64,000 nt of DNA from Colwellia psychrerythraea (GCF_000764225.1 NZ_JQED01000005.1:310001-374000); one strand, 5' to 3'; counted from the first letter of the stretch, positions 10,420-19,894 are shown. Notes: generated by a model from the letters alone, not told the origin. A program made the numbers and translations.

Positions 10420-12240
10420 ATGACAGCTGCCTGCGTTTTTTCTTCTTTCAGTAAAAGAGTATTACTTATTTTAGTGGTGCTTATCACTGCTTGTAGTAGC
10501 AAGCCACAACTAAGCAATCCGCCTAAATTAACCACAGCCGATATTTATGTTAATCAAGTAGCTTTCGATACCCGATCACCTAAACAAGCCGTTGTTGTTT
10601 TGCCCATAGGCGAAACAGCAACACGCTTTATTGTTTATCAGGGATCAAGCATGATATATCAAGGTAAGCTTGCTTATCAGCCTAACTTTACAGAATGGGG
10701 AGCAGGTGCTCATTATTATCTCGCTGATTTCTCTCAAGTAAAACGTCGAGGTGAGTTTCATATCGTAGTAAACACACCTAAACAGCAACTGGCCTCCTCA
10801 ACATTCATAATCAAACACAATGCATACTTTGCGCTTACCGCTAAATCACTAGTTAATTACTTTAGGGCAAGTCGCCATACTGACCCGAGTGATGAATCTA
10901 TTCGTATAAATGGCACAGACCGTTATGTCAACGTTTCAGGTGGTTGGGTTAATGCTGGAGGGGATCAGGGCAAGCATTTAAGTCAGCATACTGATGCAAA
11001 CTTTTTAGTCCCTCAGCAAGGTGCTATAGCGGTTTGGGCTATGGCAAAATCCTATAATAGCCTAAACAGGTTATATCAGCGGAAAGCCTTAGCACAGGAA
11101 CTTGCTGAAGAAGTCACTTGGGGTGCTGATTACTTGCATAGAATATTAGATCGCGAGGGCTATTTTTATAACAATATTGATGACCAACGAGGTTTGGCTG
11201 ATGAACGAGTTATTACCGGCTATGATGGACCTGAAGGCGACTTAAATACCAACTTTCAGGCCGCTTTTCGCGAAGGCGGTGGCATAGCCATTGCTGCACT
11301 AGTTAGGGCACATGAACTTAGTAATGAAACAGGAGTTCAAGGTGAGTTTTCTGCCAAGCAATATTTACTTGATGCTGAGCGAGCTTTTGCCCATTTGCAA
11401 AAGAACAATCTTCACTATGTCGACAATGGCGAAGAAAACATCATTGATGATTACACTGCGCTTATTGCAGCCACAGAACTTTATCGTATTACAAAAAAAT
11501 CAAAGTACTTAAAAGCAGCGCGGCACCGTGCTCATAACTTAAACAATCGCATGACATCACAAGGTTGGTTTGTAAGCGATGATAATGACAGACCTTTTTA
11601 TCATGGCGTTGAATCTGGCTTTCCCATTATTGCCTTAGCCGACTATTTAGCCATAGAGAAAAATCGTCAGATGAGCGCTAAAACTAAACGAACAATTAAG
11701 CTTTCATTGGATTATCAACTCACTTTAAACTCTCAGGTAGCTAATCCTTTTAATTTAGCGCGACAAACATTTAAAACCTGCAAAGATCGTCAGTGCTCTA
11801 CACAAAAGCAGAGTTTTTTCACTCCGCAAACCAATGAAAATAGCGATATATGGCAAGGTGAAAGTTCTCGTTTAACCTCCTTAACAGCAGCAGCTATATG
11901 GGGAGGTAAAATTACTCACAGTGATAAACTTGGCGCATTTGGTATCAATGATGAACTCGCTTATTTTGCGCAAAGCCAAATGGATTGGGTTTTAGGTAAA
12001 AATCCTTATCAAGTAAGTATGCTTTATGGTTTTGGTGTCAATAACCCACCACATGCACAAAGCGCTGGGACTATGTTAAATGGTGGTATTTCTAATGGAA
12101 TTACTGGTGCAACATCCCATCCTGATGGTCGTGGTATTACCTGGGCACAAGGGCCCGATGAAAATGATTGGCGCTGGGTTGAGCAATGGTTGCAAAATTC
12201 GACCTGGTATCTATTAGCTATGACTGCCATGACTGAATAA
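10420..12240 (+). CDS. Family 9 glycoside hydrolase, lipoprotein (cellulase-like or exo-glucosaminidase-like)
   Basis: The 606-residue protein begins with a lipoprotein signal (LITAC, lipidated Cys25). It has an N-terminal Ig-like CelD_N domain (VNQVAFDTRSPKQAVV, about 40-130) and a GH9 (alpha/alpha)6 barrel. The usual DAGD catalytic motif appears as NAGGDQGKH (Asp182). The C-terminal GH9 block LGKNPYQVSMLYGFGVNNPPHAQS and a final acidic DENDWRWVEQW segment are present. FREGGGIAIAALVRA and the altered motif resemble the Vibrionaceae GH9 proteins described as exo-beta-glucosaminidases, so a chito-oligosaccharide substrate is possible; this is an inference. It is probably tethered facing the periplasm. 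A strong terminator follows at once, so it is monocistronic. Confidence 0.85.
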   Translation: MTAACVFSSFSKRVLLILVVLITACSSKPQLSNPPKLTTADIYVNQVAFDTRSPKQAVVVLPIGETATRFIVYQGSSMIYQGKLAYQPNFTEWGAGAHYYLADFSQVKRRGEFHIVVNTPKQQLASSTFIIKHNAYFALTAKSLVNYFRASRHTDPSDESIRINGTDRYVNVSGGWVNAGGDQGKHLSQHTDANFLVPQQGAIAVWAMAKSYNSLNRLYQRKALAQELAEEVTWGADYLHRILDREGYFYNNIDDQRGLADERVITGYDGPEGDLNTNFQAAFREGGGIAIAALVRAHELSNETGVQGEFSAKQYLLDAERAFAHLQKNNLHYVDNGEENIIDDYTALIAATELYRITKKSKYLKAARHRAHNLNNRMTSQGWFVSDDNDRPFYHGVESGFPIIALADYLAIEKNRQMSAKTKRTIKLSLDYQLTLNSQVANPFNLARQTFKTCKDRQCSTQKQSFFTPQTNENSDIWQGESSRLTSLTAAAIWGGKITHSDKLGAFGINDELAYFAQSQMDWVLGKNPYQVSMLYGFGVNNPPHAQSAGTMLNGGISNGITGATSHPDGRGITWAQGPDENDWRWVEQWLQNSTWYLLAMTAMTE

Positions 12241-12244
12241 ATCA

Positions 12245-12282
12245 TTTTAACAGACTGAGCTATCTAACTCAGTCTGTTAAAA
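12245..12282. terminator. Bidirectional rho-independent terminator after the GH9 gene
   Basis: A perfect 15-bp stem (TTTTAACAGACTGAG, arms 12245-12259 and 12268-12282) with an 8-base loop begins 4 bases after the GH9 stop. The A/T flanks make it usable in both directions, between convergent GH9 and nusG. Confidence 0.8.
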
Positions 12283-12404
12283 TATTTGGCCTGCCCTCAT
12301 AATTATCAACAGACTCTTCTAGTGATATTTGTCCATGCTGCACTCAACAACCTTTTATGCTGATAAGCATAATCAGCTTATTTGTTGAATGACTATTTTC
12401 AATA

Positions 12405-12437
12405 GCAAAAAAAAACGCCTGCACAAGGCAAGCGTTT
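12405..12437 (-). terminator. Rho-independent terminator after nusG
   Basis: In the minus direction a 10-bp stem (AAACGCTTGC / GCAGGCGTTT) with a 5-base loop is followed by eight T's. It lies 35 bp downstream of nusG and should end the trpT-secE-nusG transcript. Confidence 0.85.
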
Positions 12438-12472
12438 AAATCAGTGTTTAACATTTGAAGAAAAGTGGCTAA

Positions 12473-13075
12473 TTAGCTACCTTTTTCAACTTGACCGAAT
12501 TCTAAATCAACTGGCGTTGAACGACCGAAGATAAGCACTGACACTTTAATACGGTTTTTCTCGTAATCAAGCTCTTCAACTACACCATTAAAGTCTGCAA
12601 ATGGACCATCGATAACACGAATAACTTCACCAGGCTCAAATAATGTTTTAGGCTTCGGCTTATCTGTTTCTTCAAGGCGCTGTAAAATGCGGTCAGCTTC
12701 TCTTTGAGTAATAGGCGCAGGACGATCACTTGTGCCACCAATAAAACCAAGCACACGTGGAACACTTTTTACTAAATGCCAAGCATCTACATCCATTTCC
12801 ATTTGTACTAAAACGTAGCCAGGGAAAAATTTGCGTGAACTTTTACGCTTTTGACCTGCGCGCATTTCCACAACTTCTTCAGTAGGAACTAAAATCTCAC
12901 CAAATTTATCTTGTAAACCGTGAATTTCAATGTGCTCAAGCAATGTTTTTTGCACACGCCCTTCATAGCCAGAAAACGCTTGTACTACATACCAACGTAA
13001 TTTCGGATTTTGATTTACTTGCTTTTCTTCGCCTTCTGGAGAGACATTTTCTTCTGACATATTTTCTTCAGACAT
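12473..13075 (-). CDS. nusG: Transcription termination/antitermination protein NusG
   Basis: The 200-residue product has the NusG N-terminal domain ([52 protein letters not shown]) that binds the RNA polymerase clamp. The C-terminal KOW domain ([46 protein letters not shown]) contacts Rho or S10. The open frame extends 46 codons into secE. The start chosen lies 2 bases after the secE stop with an AGG upstream. A second Met 5 codons later is possible. The acidic [10 protein letters not shown] leader looks like a short in-frame duplication. nusG is followed by a strong terminator rather than by rplK. Confidence 0.96.
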   Translation of the reverse strand: MSEENMSEENVSPEGEEKQVNQNPKLRWYVVQAFSGYEGRVQKTLLEHIEIHGLQDKFGEILVPTEEVVEMRAGQKRKSSRKFFPGYVLVQMEMDVDAWHLVKSVPRVLGFIGGTSDRPAPITQREADRILQRLEETDKPKPKTLFEPGEVIRVIDGPFADFNGVVEELDYEKNRIKVSVLIFGRSTPVDLEFGQVEKGS

Positions 13076-13077
13076 AA

Positions 13078-13458
13078 CTAAACCTGCATACCTGTAACTA
13101 AACCAACTAACCAGAATAGAACAGAGTCTAATCCCCAAAGTAGCAATGACATTAACAAAGTCACTACCAATACAATACCCGTCGTTTGTACCGCTTCTTG
13201 GCGTGTTGGCCAAACAACTTTACGTACTTCAGTACGTGCTTCTTTAGCAAATATAGCGGCATTACGACCTTTTTCTGTTTGTAATGCAATTAAACCAGCA
13301 ATACCAACCATAACTACAACAGCCACGGCTCTGATTAATACTGACTCTTCACCGTAAACGTAATTACCCGCAACAGCACCAGCTAAAAGTAAGAATATGA
13401 CTCCCCACTTTACCGTATCGAAAGAACTGCTTGGTTGCTCTTCTGTACTTGCATTCAT
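13078..13458 (-). CDS. secE: Protein translocase subunit SecE
   Basis: The 126-residue protein is the small clamp subunit of the SecYEG channel. It is the three-helix gammaproteobacterial form: two extra N-terminal TM helices (about 19-35 and 40-58) precede the conserved amphipathic helix ([24 protein letters not shown]) and the essential C-terminal TM (about 95-120). A GGA Shine-Dalgarno precedes the ATG. It is co-transcribed with nusG, which begins 2 bases after its stop, and lies just downstream of tRNA-Trp. Confidence 0.96.
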   Translation of the reverse strand: MNASTEEQPSSSFDTVKWGVIFLLLAGAVAGNYVYGEESVLIRAVAVVVMVGIAGLIALQTEKGRNAAIFAKEARTEVRKVVWPTRQEAVQTTGIVLVVTLLMSLLLWGLDSVLFWLVGLVTGMQV

Positions 13459-13549
13459 AATTCTATTCCGTATTTATCTACTTTCTAATAACGTGACTTG
13501 TAATCACAAATCACTAAAACATAGGTGATCGACCTATATTTACTCAAAA

Positions 13550-13626
13550 TGGCAGGGGTGGAGAGACTCGAACTCCCAACCATCGGTTTTGGAGACCGCT
13601 GTTCTACCAATTGGAACTACACCCCT
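13550..13626 (-). tRNA. tRNA-Trp (CCA anticodon)
   Basis: The minus strand folds as a cloverleaf with a 7-bp acceptor (AGGGGTG / CACCCCT), anticodon loop CTCCAAA reading CCA, T-arm with GTTCGAGTC, and an encoded 3' CCA. The D-loop is one base longer than in the E. coli tRNA. It lies between tuf and secE. Confidence 0.97.
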
Positions 13627-13713
13627 ACAGATTGCTTATAAAGCAATGGTTACACTTATCAGGTGAATCTTAGTTTTTTTGGGAAATAAGAGATACTCGA
13701 GAAGTGAGGCGTT

Positions 13714-13742
13714 ATTATACTCAGCCCAGTGTTTTACTCAAG
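13714..13742 (-). promoter_or_regulatory. Candidate promoter for trpT-secE-nusG
   Basis: In the minus direction CTTGAG (13737-13742) and TATAAT (13714-13719) are 17 bases apart, about 90 bp upstream of tRNA-Trp. It lies after the tuf terminator, so the tRNA-secE-nusG unit would need it. Confidence 0.55.
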
Positions 13743-13943
13743 AAGTATTTGTTGTAAAGACTAAGATAAGCAATATCTCTATCATTAATTCTACTAATAA
13801 TTAGCACATGATTATTTAAAATACAGCTGTTACTCAACTAGTTGCTTAGAATTTACTTATCTCAATGTTATATATCAGACAGAAATAACAACACTACTCG
13901 ATTTTAAGTAAAATAAAGAACTCCGTTATTTATTTTCACGCAC

Positions 13944-13970
13944 AAAAAAGACCGCATAAGCGGCCTTTTT
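13944..13970 (-). terminator. Rho-independent terminator after tuf
   Basis: In the minus direction AAAAAGGCCGC, a short TTAT loop and GCGGTCTTTTTT form a GC-rich stem with a T-run, about 20 bp after the tuf stop. Confidence 0.85.
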
Positions 13971-13992
13971 CATCAATACTGTTATCTAGAAA

Positions 13993-15177
13993 TTAATCTA
14001 AGATAGCTGATACAACACCAGCACCAACAGTACGACCACCTTCACGGATTGCGAAGCGTAAACCTTCGTCCATCGCTACTGGGTTAATTAGCTCTACAAC
14101 AAATTTCAAGTTGTCGCCAGGCATTACCATTTCAACACCTTCAGGTAGCTCTACAGAACCTGTGATGTCAGTTGTACGGAAGTAAAACTGTGGACGGTAA
14201 CCTTTGAAGAATGGAGTATGACGACCACCTTCATCTTTACTTAGTACGTATACTTCTGATTCGAACTTAGTGTGAGGAGAAATTGAACCTGGAGCACATA
14301 GTACTTGACCACGTTCTACATCTTCACGCTTAAGACCACGTAGAAGAACACCACAGTTCTCACCAGCACGACCTTCGTCAAGAAGCTTACGGAACATTTC
14401 AACACCTGTACAAGTTGATTTTTGTGTATCACGGATACCAACAACTTCTACTTCTTCACCTACTTTGATGATACCGCGCTCTACACGACCAGTAACAACT
14501 GTACCACGACCTGAGATTGAGAATACATCTTCGATAGGCATGATGAATGCACCGTCGATTGCACGCTCTGGCTCTGGAATGTAAGAATCAAGTGCATCAG
14601 CTAGTTCAACAACTTTATCTTCCCATTTAGCTTCGCCTTGAAGTGCGCCTAAAGCTGAACCTTGGATTACTGGTAAGTCATCACCTGGGAAATCATATTC
14701 AGAAAGAAGTTCACGAACTTCCATTTCTACTAATTCTAATAATTCTTCATCATCAACAACATCACATTTGTTCATGAAAACGATGATGAAAGGAACACCA
14801 ACTTGGCGAGACAATAAGATGTGCTCACGTGTTTGTGGCATAGGACCATCTGTAGCAGCAACTACTAAGATAGCACCATCCATTTGTGCAGCACCAGTGA
14901 TCATGTTTTTGATGTAATCAGCATGGCCTGGACAATCTACGTGTGCGTAGTGACGAGTTTCTGTATCGTATTCGATGTGAGAAGTATTGATTGTAATACC
15001 ACGCTCACGCTCTTCAGGAGCATTATCGATTTGTGCGAAATCTTTAACTTCACCACCGTGAACTTTAGTTAATACCGCAGAGATAGCGGCTGTTAAAGTT
15101 GTTTTACCGTGATCAACGTGTCCAATAGTACCAACGTTTACATGTGGTTTATTACGTTCAAATTTTTCTTTAGCCAT
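13993..15177 (-). CDS. tuf: Elongation factor Tu
   Basis: The 394-residue product is EF-Tu, which brings aminoacyl-tRNA to the ribosome. GTPase motifs are intact: GHVDHGKTT (P-loop), RGITINTSH (switch I), [12 protein letters not shown] and GSALGAL. Domains 2 and 3 follow, ending in [10 protein letters not shown]. It sits directly downstream of four tRNA genes, the same layout as the thrU-tyrU-glyT-thrT-tufB operon of E. coli, and is probably co-transcribed with them. A second tuf copy elsewhere in the genome is common in the group but cannot be seen here. Confidence 0.98.
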   Translation of the reverse strand: MAKEKFERNKPHVNVGTIGHVDHGKTTLTAAISAVLTKVHGGEVKDFAQIDNAPEERERGITINTSHIEYDTETRHYAHVDCPGHADYIKNMITGAAQMDGAILVVAATDGPMPQTREHILLSRQVGVPFIIVFMNKCDVVDDEELLELVEMEVRELLSEYDFPGDDLPVIQGSALGALQGEAKWEDKVVELADALDSYIPEPERAIDGAFIMPIEDVFSISGRGTVVTGRVERGIIKVGEEVEVVGIRDTQKSTCTGVEMFRKLLDEGRAGENCGVLLRGLKREDVERGQVLCAPGSISPHTKFESEVYVLSKDEGGRHTPFFKGYRPQFYFRTTDITGSVELPEGVEMVMPGDNLKFVVELINPVAMDEGLRFAIREGGRTVGAGVVSAILD

Positions 15178-15259
15178 TTTAAAATACCTCTGGGTATAGT
15201 AATAATTTACTGTTTAAGTTTGCGATTTAATTTGAGATAAGGATAGATTAATCTAGGAA

Positions 15260-15335
15260 TGGTGCTGATAGGCAGATTCGAACTGCCGACCTCACCCTTA
15301 CCAAGGGTGCGCTCTACCAACTGAGCCATATCAGC
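15260..15335 (-). tRNA. tRNA-Thr (GGT anticodon)
   Basis: The minus strand gives GCTGATATGGCTCAGTTGGT at the 5' end, anticodon loop CTTGGTA with GGT, a standard T-arm and an encoded CCA. It is nearly identical to E. coli thrT and is the tRNA nearest to tuf. Confidence 0.97.
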
Positions 15336-15351
15336 ATTCATATATAAAGAT

Positions 15352-15426
<75 letters not shown>

Positions 15427-15488
15427 TTTTCTATCTGTTCATCTCTGCTTTTTGACTTACCTTACTTTAGTAAGGATAAATCGAAATA

Positions 15489-15573
15489 TGGTGGAGGGAG
15501 GTGGATTCGAACCACCGAAGGCTGAGCCGTCAGATTTACAGTCTGATCCCTTTGGCCACTCGGGAACCCCTCC
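15489..15573 (-). tRNA. tRNA-Tyr (GTA anticodon)
   Basis: An 85-base type II tRNA with acceptor GGAGGGG, anticodon loop CTGTAAA reading GTA, a long variable arm and an encoded CCA. It is equivalent to E. coli tyrU in position and sequence. Confidence 0.97.
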
Positions 15574-15634
15574 ACTTTAAGCCTATACCTTTTATCAAGG
15601 TACCTTATATAAGCATCGCTTAGATAAGTATTAA

Positions 15635-15710
<76 letters not shown>

Positions 15711-15729
15711 ACTACATTAAGTGGTGCGA

Positions 15730-15758
15730 ATTCTAGTGTAATGTTTTACGCCTTGCAA
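15730..15758 (-). promoter_or_regulatory. Promoter of the tRNA(4)-tuf operon
   Basis: In the minus direction TTGCAA (15753-15758) and TAGAAT (15730-15735) are separated by exactly 17 bases. They are followed by TCGCACCAC, a GC-containing discriminator. The -10 ends 19 bp before tRNA-Thr(TGT), as expected of a stable-RNA promoter. Confidence 0.75.
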
Positions 15759-15858
15759 TAGCTAAATTCAAATATTTTGCACTTTTTTCATCTTTATTGT
15801 TTGTTTGATGGTTTTTCATTCAAAGGAAGCTTGTTTTTACTACGTAGTGACCTGTTAT

Positions 15859-15946
15859 AGCAAGTCCATTAAGTGATTTTCTACGCAGCGAGAACCGAAA
15901 GCCTTAGAATTGAGCTGTTGATTGAAGAGAATCGTTAAACGGGGAA
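15859..15946 (-). repeat. Half copy of the inverted-repeat element found complete at 39201-39462
   Basis: This segment, within a roughly 500-bp gene-free stretch (15711-16213), aligns with the right half of the 39201-39462 element read in reverse complement. Shared blocks include TCCATTAAG/TCCAATAAG near the tip, AAAGCCTTAGAA, and TTGATTGAAGAGAATCGTTA versus TTGATTGAAGAGAATGGTTA. The other half is not evident, so it looks like an old truncated copy. Apart from the tRNA promoter I see nothing else in the stretch. Confidence 0.6.
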
Positions 15947-16213
15947 ATACATTGATCATGCTCTAATAAGCTGAATCTATGCTGTATCCCTGATAAAAAA
16001 CAATAACTATACAAATTTGATTTGTTATGACTCTTTTAACATTGCACGGAAGTGACAATAAATTTAATAGCATTAGCCTTAATCATAGCTAAAGTACAAA
16101 CTCCGACATTAAATCAATACCGGGGTTTGTCTTTTAACTTTTCAAAGCCAATTTATTGACTATATTGCTTACACTATTATAGTAGTACTATTTCTGACCT
16201 CAAACATTCTAGC

Positions 16214-16897
16214 TTAATGTGATAAAGAGGAAGCGGGTAAACCACCTAATTGTCCTGCTGACATTTGTGACATTATAGGTGTCTGTTGCTCAACTTGTGC
16301 TCTAGCTGCTGCGGATGTTAATGCTCCAACTGATTTATTTCTTGCTCTGACCATAGGTGCCGGAATAATACGGCCTTTTACTTTTGGCTCTGGGGCAAAG
16401 TTAGCTGATGATTTACCCAATAAACGGGTATGAATACAAGATCGGATTTCTTCTAAGGTATAATTTGCTTTTACTTTAATACGTAGATGCGGAATCGATG
16501 CAGCCTCTAAACTGCCACTAACAAACCAATCTTTTTTGATTTTATAACCTCGTCCCTGTGTATCGACTAAATCAATAGCGCCTAGCAGTTTCATCGTGCT
16601 ACGGTCACAGATAACAAAGTCCAAGTACTTAGTTTCAGCACTTTTTGCTGCCGTTTGACTGGCTCGGCTTGAGACACCATTACGTATTGTTACCACATCA
16701 CTCAGCCTAACGCGGTTCAATACACGGTATTTAGACCCTAGAGCTTGCTCTACTAGGTTTTGGAAGTTTTTTTCTGCGGGTGTAAAAATGGCTTTTTTAC
16801 TATCAAACGGAAAAGGAAAGCTATTGTCATTTAAACGACTTGCTAACACAGCAACAATTACCACTAAGGTAATTAAGGCAAATAATATCAATTCCAT
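16214..16897 (-). CDS. DUF2726-type protein with N-terminal membrane anchor
   Basis: The 227-residue protein starts with one TM helix (about 2-20). A domain resembling DUF2726 follows: FTPAEKNFQNLVEQALGSKYRVLNRVRLSDVV, then KYLDFVICDRSTMKLLGAIDLVD. The D...(12)...ID pattern recalls restriction-endonuclease-like folds, but no catalytic activity can be claimed. The C-terminal 50 residues are low in conservation and rich in Ala, Gln and Ser. It is monocistronic. The family assignment is from memory of the motif. Confidence 0.65.
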   Translation of the reverse strand: MELILFALITLVVIVAVLASRLNDNSFPFPFDSKKAIFTPAEKNFQNLVEQALGSKYRVLNRVRLSDVVTIRNGVSSRASQTAAKSAETKYLDFVICDRSTMKLLGAIDLVDTQGRGYKIKKDWFVSGSLEAASIPHLRIKVKANYTLEEIRSCIHTRLLGKSSANFAPEPKVKGRIIPAPMVRARNKSVGALTSAAARAQVEQQTPIMSQMSAGQLGGLPASSLSH

Positions 16898-17123
16898 ACA
16901 TTTCTCCAGCGATTCAAATTCTTGACGCTTTTTCTGATTCAGAGAATAAGCGCACTACTAAGCTTGAATTAAGCAGAATACGTGCCAAAGAGCGATATTT
17001 CGAAAAGTTTTTACAAGGGGAATTTATTTACTTTATTTGAATTCATATCTACAAAAATATTGATTCAAGCGGTAGATGCAGTATCAAACAACTGCACCTA
17101 TCTAGATAGTTACTGATAATAAC

Positions 17124-17768
17124 CTAGGCTGGATACTTTTCCTCTAACGCTTGGTAAAGTTGTTGTTGAAAATCTTCTGCACTAGTATCTAAGGTAGTCA
17201 CTAGTTTTGCTAGTACCTCATTATCTTCTTCACCATGCCATTCTTTAATATAACTACCTTCTTTATACCCGTGATCTTGACGGAAAAAGTTAAGGGTATT
17301 TTTACCAACATATTGTCTGAATAATTCATCTAGATCCATGTTCATTAACGACATACAGTCGGCTAACGCCTTAGCATCAAAGGCTTTATTGGAGACAGCA
17401 GCAGAAGCTAAATTTTCTAACGCTATTTTAAAATCACTTTCTGCAGTGCCTTGATGTAATTCTTTAGCAAGCTCACTAGCAATTAATTCAGCGCTATCGC
17501 CTGATAATAAACGTAGGCTTAAACCAAAGTGAAAAATATCGACCAGTTCTAATTGCACTTGAGCGACGTCAATTTCTTGATGTTTCCACCACTTCCAACC
17601 ATGATGATCTAACATCTCAGCACATTCTACCCAAATGGCACGATACCATTCATAGCCATTCTCTCGCCATGTATCACTAACACGACTATTCATCGCATCT
17701 TGCATAACCAGCATTTGGCTAATTTGTTTTTCAGCTAAAGAAAGTGCGGTTGATAGTTTTTCGCTCAT
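17124..17768 (-). CDS. dUTP diphosphatase, all-alpha (dUTPase_2) type
   Basis: The 214-residue protein resembles the dimeric, all-helical NTP pyrophosphohydrolases that hydrolyse dUTP to dUMP. The metal-binding pattern is visible in WVECAEMLDHHGWKWWK and in QVQLELVDIFHFGLSLRL (the E..E / E..D pairs). The start MSEKLSTALSLAEKQ is preferred over one 20 codons upstream because it has a GAG-containing Shine-Dalgarno and matches the family N-terminus. It is divergent from the diguanylate cyclase gene. The alternative is a MazG-like house-cleaning enzyme of the same fold. Confidence 0.8.
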   Translation of the reverse strand: MSEKLSTALSLAEKQISQMLVMQDAMNSRVSDTWRENGYEWYRAIWVECAEMLDHHGWKWWKHQEIDVAQVQLELVDIFHFGLSLRLLSGDSAELIASELAKELHQGTAESDFKIALENLASAAVSNKAFDAKALADCMSLMNMDLDELFRQYVGKNTLNFFRQDHGYKEGSYIKEWHGEEDNEVLAKLVTTLDTSAEDFQQQLYQALEEKYPA

Positions 17769-17950
17769 GTATTTCTCAAATAATAAAGTCTGTATTGTTA
17801 TTTTGCCGTAGCTGATAGCTTGTGACAAGTATTTGCTGTTTGTTTTGCTTAAAGAACCACTTTATGGCTATATTAGTTAGGTAAACCTTTTCTCCCTTTG
17901 CTTCTTGTTTTCCTCGCATTAAGTAAACGAGTTAGTCCAAGGAGAGCTCC

Positions 17951-18829
17951 ATGAAGCAAATAGAAAGTTCACTACTACTAAGCTCCGTCATTGACCTCAT
18001 TGATGATCTTATTTTCTATAAAGATAAACATTTCAAATATATTGGTTGTAATGCTGCTTTCCTTAGCTTTATCGGTAAAACCTCTGCAGAGCTTCTTGGC
18101 AAAGATGATTTTGAGTTATTTGAGCATAATGTAGCTAGTCAGTTCAGAAAACACGATAAGCTCATGCTCGCAGAAGGAAAAATCAGATCTAATGAAGAAT
18201 GGGTTACCTACCCTAATAATAAAAAAGTCTACCTGTTAACTAAAAAGATCCCTTTTGTTTATGACGGCATCAACACTGGCATTTTAGGTATTAGTCGGGA
18301 TATTACTTTATTAGAGAAAGCCAACCAAAAGTTGCAAGAGCAAACTTTGCTCGACGAGCTCACACAGGTTAAAAATAGAAAAGCCTATAACCTGAAAATT
18401 AAATCGCTACTTGCAGTTTACGAACGCTATCAAACTCCTTTCTCGATCATCAGTATAGACATTGATGACTTTAAAGATATTAATGATAGTTTTGGTCATG
18501 ACATGGGCGATACTGTCTTACGAAATTTTGCTGCGCTGCTCGAAAAAAACATTAGAGAAACCGATCACCTGTTTAGAATTGGTGGTGAAGAATTTGTTAT
18601 ATTATCAGAATCAAAAACTAAGGTGGATGCTATTCAATTAGCCGAGAAGTTGCGGCAAATTGTGGCTTTTACTGAGCTACTTTCAGAAATAAAAGTCACC
18701 ATCAGCTTAGGGATCTGTGAAGTCTCTTTCGGTGATAGCCCAAACTCAATTGCTAAGCGAGTCGATAAGTTGCTTTATGAAGCTAAGTCAGATGGAAAAA
18801 ACAAGGTGATTTATCATTCAAAAAAATAA
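17951..18829 (+). CDS. PAS-GGDEF diguanylate cyclase
   Basis: The 292-residue soluble protein has an N-terminal PAS domain (about 10-120, DLIFYKDKHFKYIGCNAAFLSFIG) and a GGDEF domain (about 130-290). The active-site GGEEF is at 211-215, and an RETD inhibitory I-site lies five residues before it (202-205). The metal-binding DIDDFK and HDMGD motifs are intact. It should therefore make cyclic di-GMP from GTP with product feedback, in response to a PAS ligand that cannot be named. A strong AAGGAG Shine-Dalgarno precedes the ATG. Confidence 0.93.
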   Translation: MKQIESSLLLSSVIDLIDDLIFYKDKHFKYIGCNAAFLSFIGKTSAELLGKDDFELFEHNVASQFRKHDKLMLAEGKIRSNEEWVTYPNNKKVYLLTKKIPFVYDGINTGILGISRDITLLEKANQKLQEQTLLDELTQVKNRKAYNLKIKSLLAVYERYQTPFSIISIDIDDFKDINDSFGHDMGDTVLRNFAALLEKNIRETDHLFRIGGEEFVILSESKTKVDAIQLAEKLRQIVAFTELLSEIKVTISLGICEVSFGDSPNSIAKRVDKLLYEAKSDGKNKVIYHSKK

Positions 18830-18863
18830 ATCATGAAATGCATTAATTTTTTTGAATGATAAA
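18810..18863. terminator. Bidirectional terminator between convergent genes
   Basis: Arms of about 18 bp (TTTATCATTCAAAAAAAT at 18810-18827 and its complement at 18846-18863) overlap the end of the diguanylate cyclase gene and lie between it and the convergent regulator gene. The A- and T-runs suit termination in both directions. Confidence 0.65.
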
Positions 18864-18871
18864 TATACTTA

Positions 18872-19894
18872 TTAACTGAATAGTTTTTTCCTTACCATAG
18901 CTCGATAGTCTTTTGGTGTTATATGTAAATCTTTCTTAAATAGACGTGTTAAGTGTCCTTGGTCTTGATAACCAACCTGATCGGCTATTTCTTGTATGGT
19001 TAAATTACTCGATGCCAACAATTCTTTAGCTGTTTCAATTCTTAATTGCTGCCAGTACTGCGTTGCACGAACGCCTGTTGCGGCTTTGAATCGACGGGTG
19101 AAAGATCGTTGACTCATACCAAACTGCTTGGCAATTTCTGTCAGCGTTAATTCAGTTGTTAAGTTTGTGCGCAACCAAAATTGAATTTCAGCTATCAATT
19201 CATCAGCGTGTCTATCTCCTGCCCCTTCTAGATAACGCTGTTCTTCATATGGCTTACGTATTTCATGGGAAAAGTTACGCTCAACATTCTGTGCCGCCTC
19301 TTTGCCATAGTGCTGAGCAATGAGATGGACAATAATATCAGCTAGTGCATTTAAGCTTGCTGCACAATATATACGTTCAGATTGAGTAATAAAAAAATCA
19401 GGTTTTAAATCAACTTGCGGATAATCTCGCTTAAATTGCTCAACATAGTGCCAATGTGTAGTAGCAGAGTGATTATCCAATAAACCAGATTCCGCCAAAA
19501 AACACACGCCTGTACCAACACCAATAATCGTGCTTCCCTGCTGCCAACACTGTTTTAACCAAGCAACTAGTTTTTTATGATTTTTTATAACAGGGCGAGG
19601 GTTTCGCCATAAACTCGGCACAATAATGATATCAGGCAAGACTGACTTAGCGACTAACTCACTATCCAGTGTTATATCTGCCATCATGGTAATGCCCGCA
19701 CGAGATTTTATATTAACCGCTGATTCACTTAAAAACTGTGTATTAAGTGCTAATACCGATTTATCATAACGCCTAGCAAAGGCTTCACCGGCGAGTAACA
19801 TTTCAACAGGTAACGTGACCCCTGTAGCTAAAACATGCGGATAAATAAGTAAATTTACGATTAATTCATCTGTTTTAATACGCTTATTAGGCAT
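18872..19894 (-). CDS. GlxA-type transcriptional regulator (DJ-1/PfpI plus AraC domains)
   Basis: The 340-residue protein has an N-terminal DJ-1/PfpI-like domain (about 12-200, with DIIIVPSLW and IIGVGTGVCFLAESGLLDNHSATTHW) and a C-terminal AraC/XylS double helix-turn-helix. The latter includes LTEIAKQFGMSQRSFTRRFKAATG and LTIQEIADQVGYQDQGHLTRLFKKDLHITPKDYR. The usual nucleophile-elbow cysteine is present in GVGTGVCFLA, but family members act as ligand sensors rather than enzymes. It is divergent from fabY by about 150 bp, so control of fabY or of itself is possible but unproven. Confidence 0.9.
   Translation of the reverse strand: MPNKRIKTDELIVNLLIYPHVLATGVTLPVEMLLAGEAFARRYDKSVLALNTQFLSESAVNIKSRAGITMMADITLDSELVAKSVLPDIIIVPSLWRNPRPVIKNHKKLVAWLKQCWQQGSTIIGVGTGVCFLAESGLLDNHSATTHWHYVEQFKRDYPQVDLKPDFFITQSERIYCAASLNALADIIVHLIAQHYGKEAAQNVERNFSHEIRKPYEEQRYLEGAGDRHADELIAEIQFWLRTNLTTELTLTEIAKQFGMSQRSFTRRFKAATGVRATQYWQQLRIETAKELLASSNLTIQEIADQVGYQDQGHLTRLFKKDLHITPKDYRAMVRKKLFS

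Noticed and set aside
13076..13213. 46-codon N-terminal extension of nusG
   Set aside because: It overlaps secE in another frame and has no similarity to NusG. The start at 13075 lies 2 bases after the secE stop, as usual for the pair.
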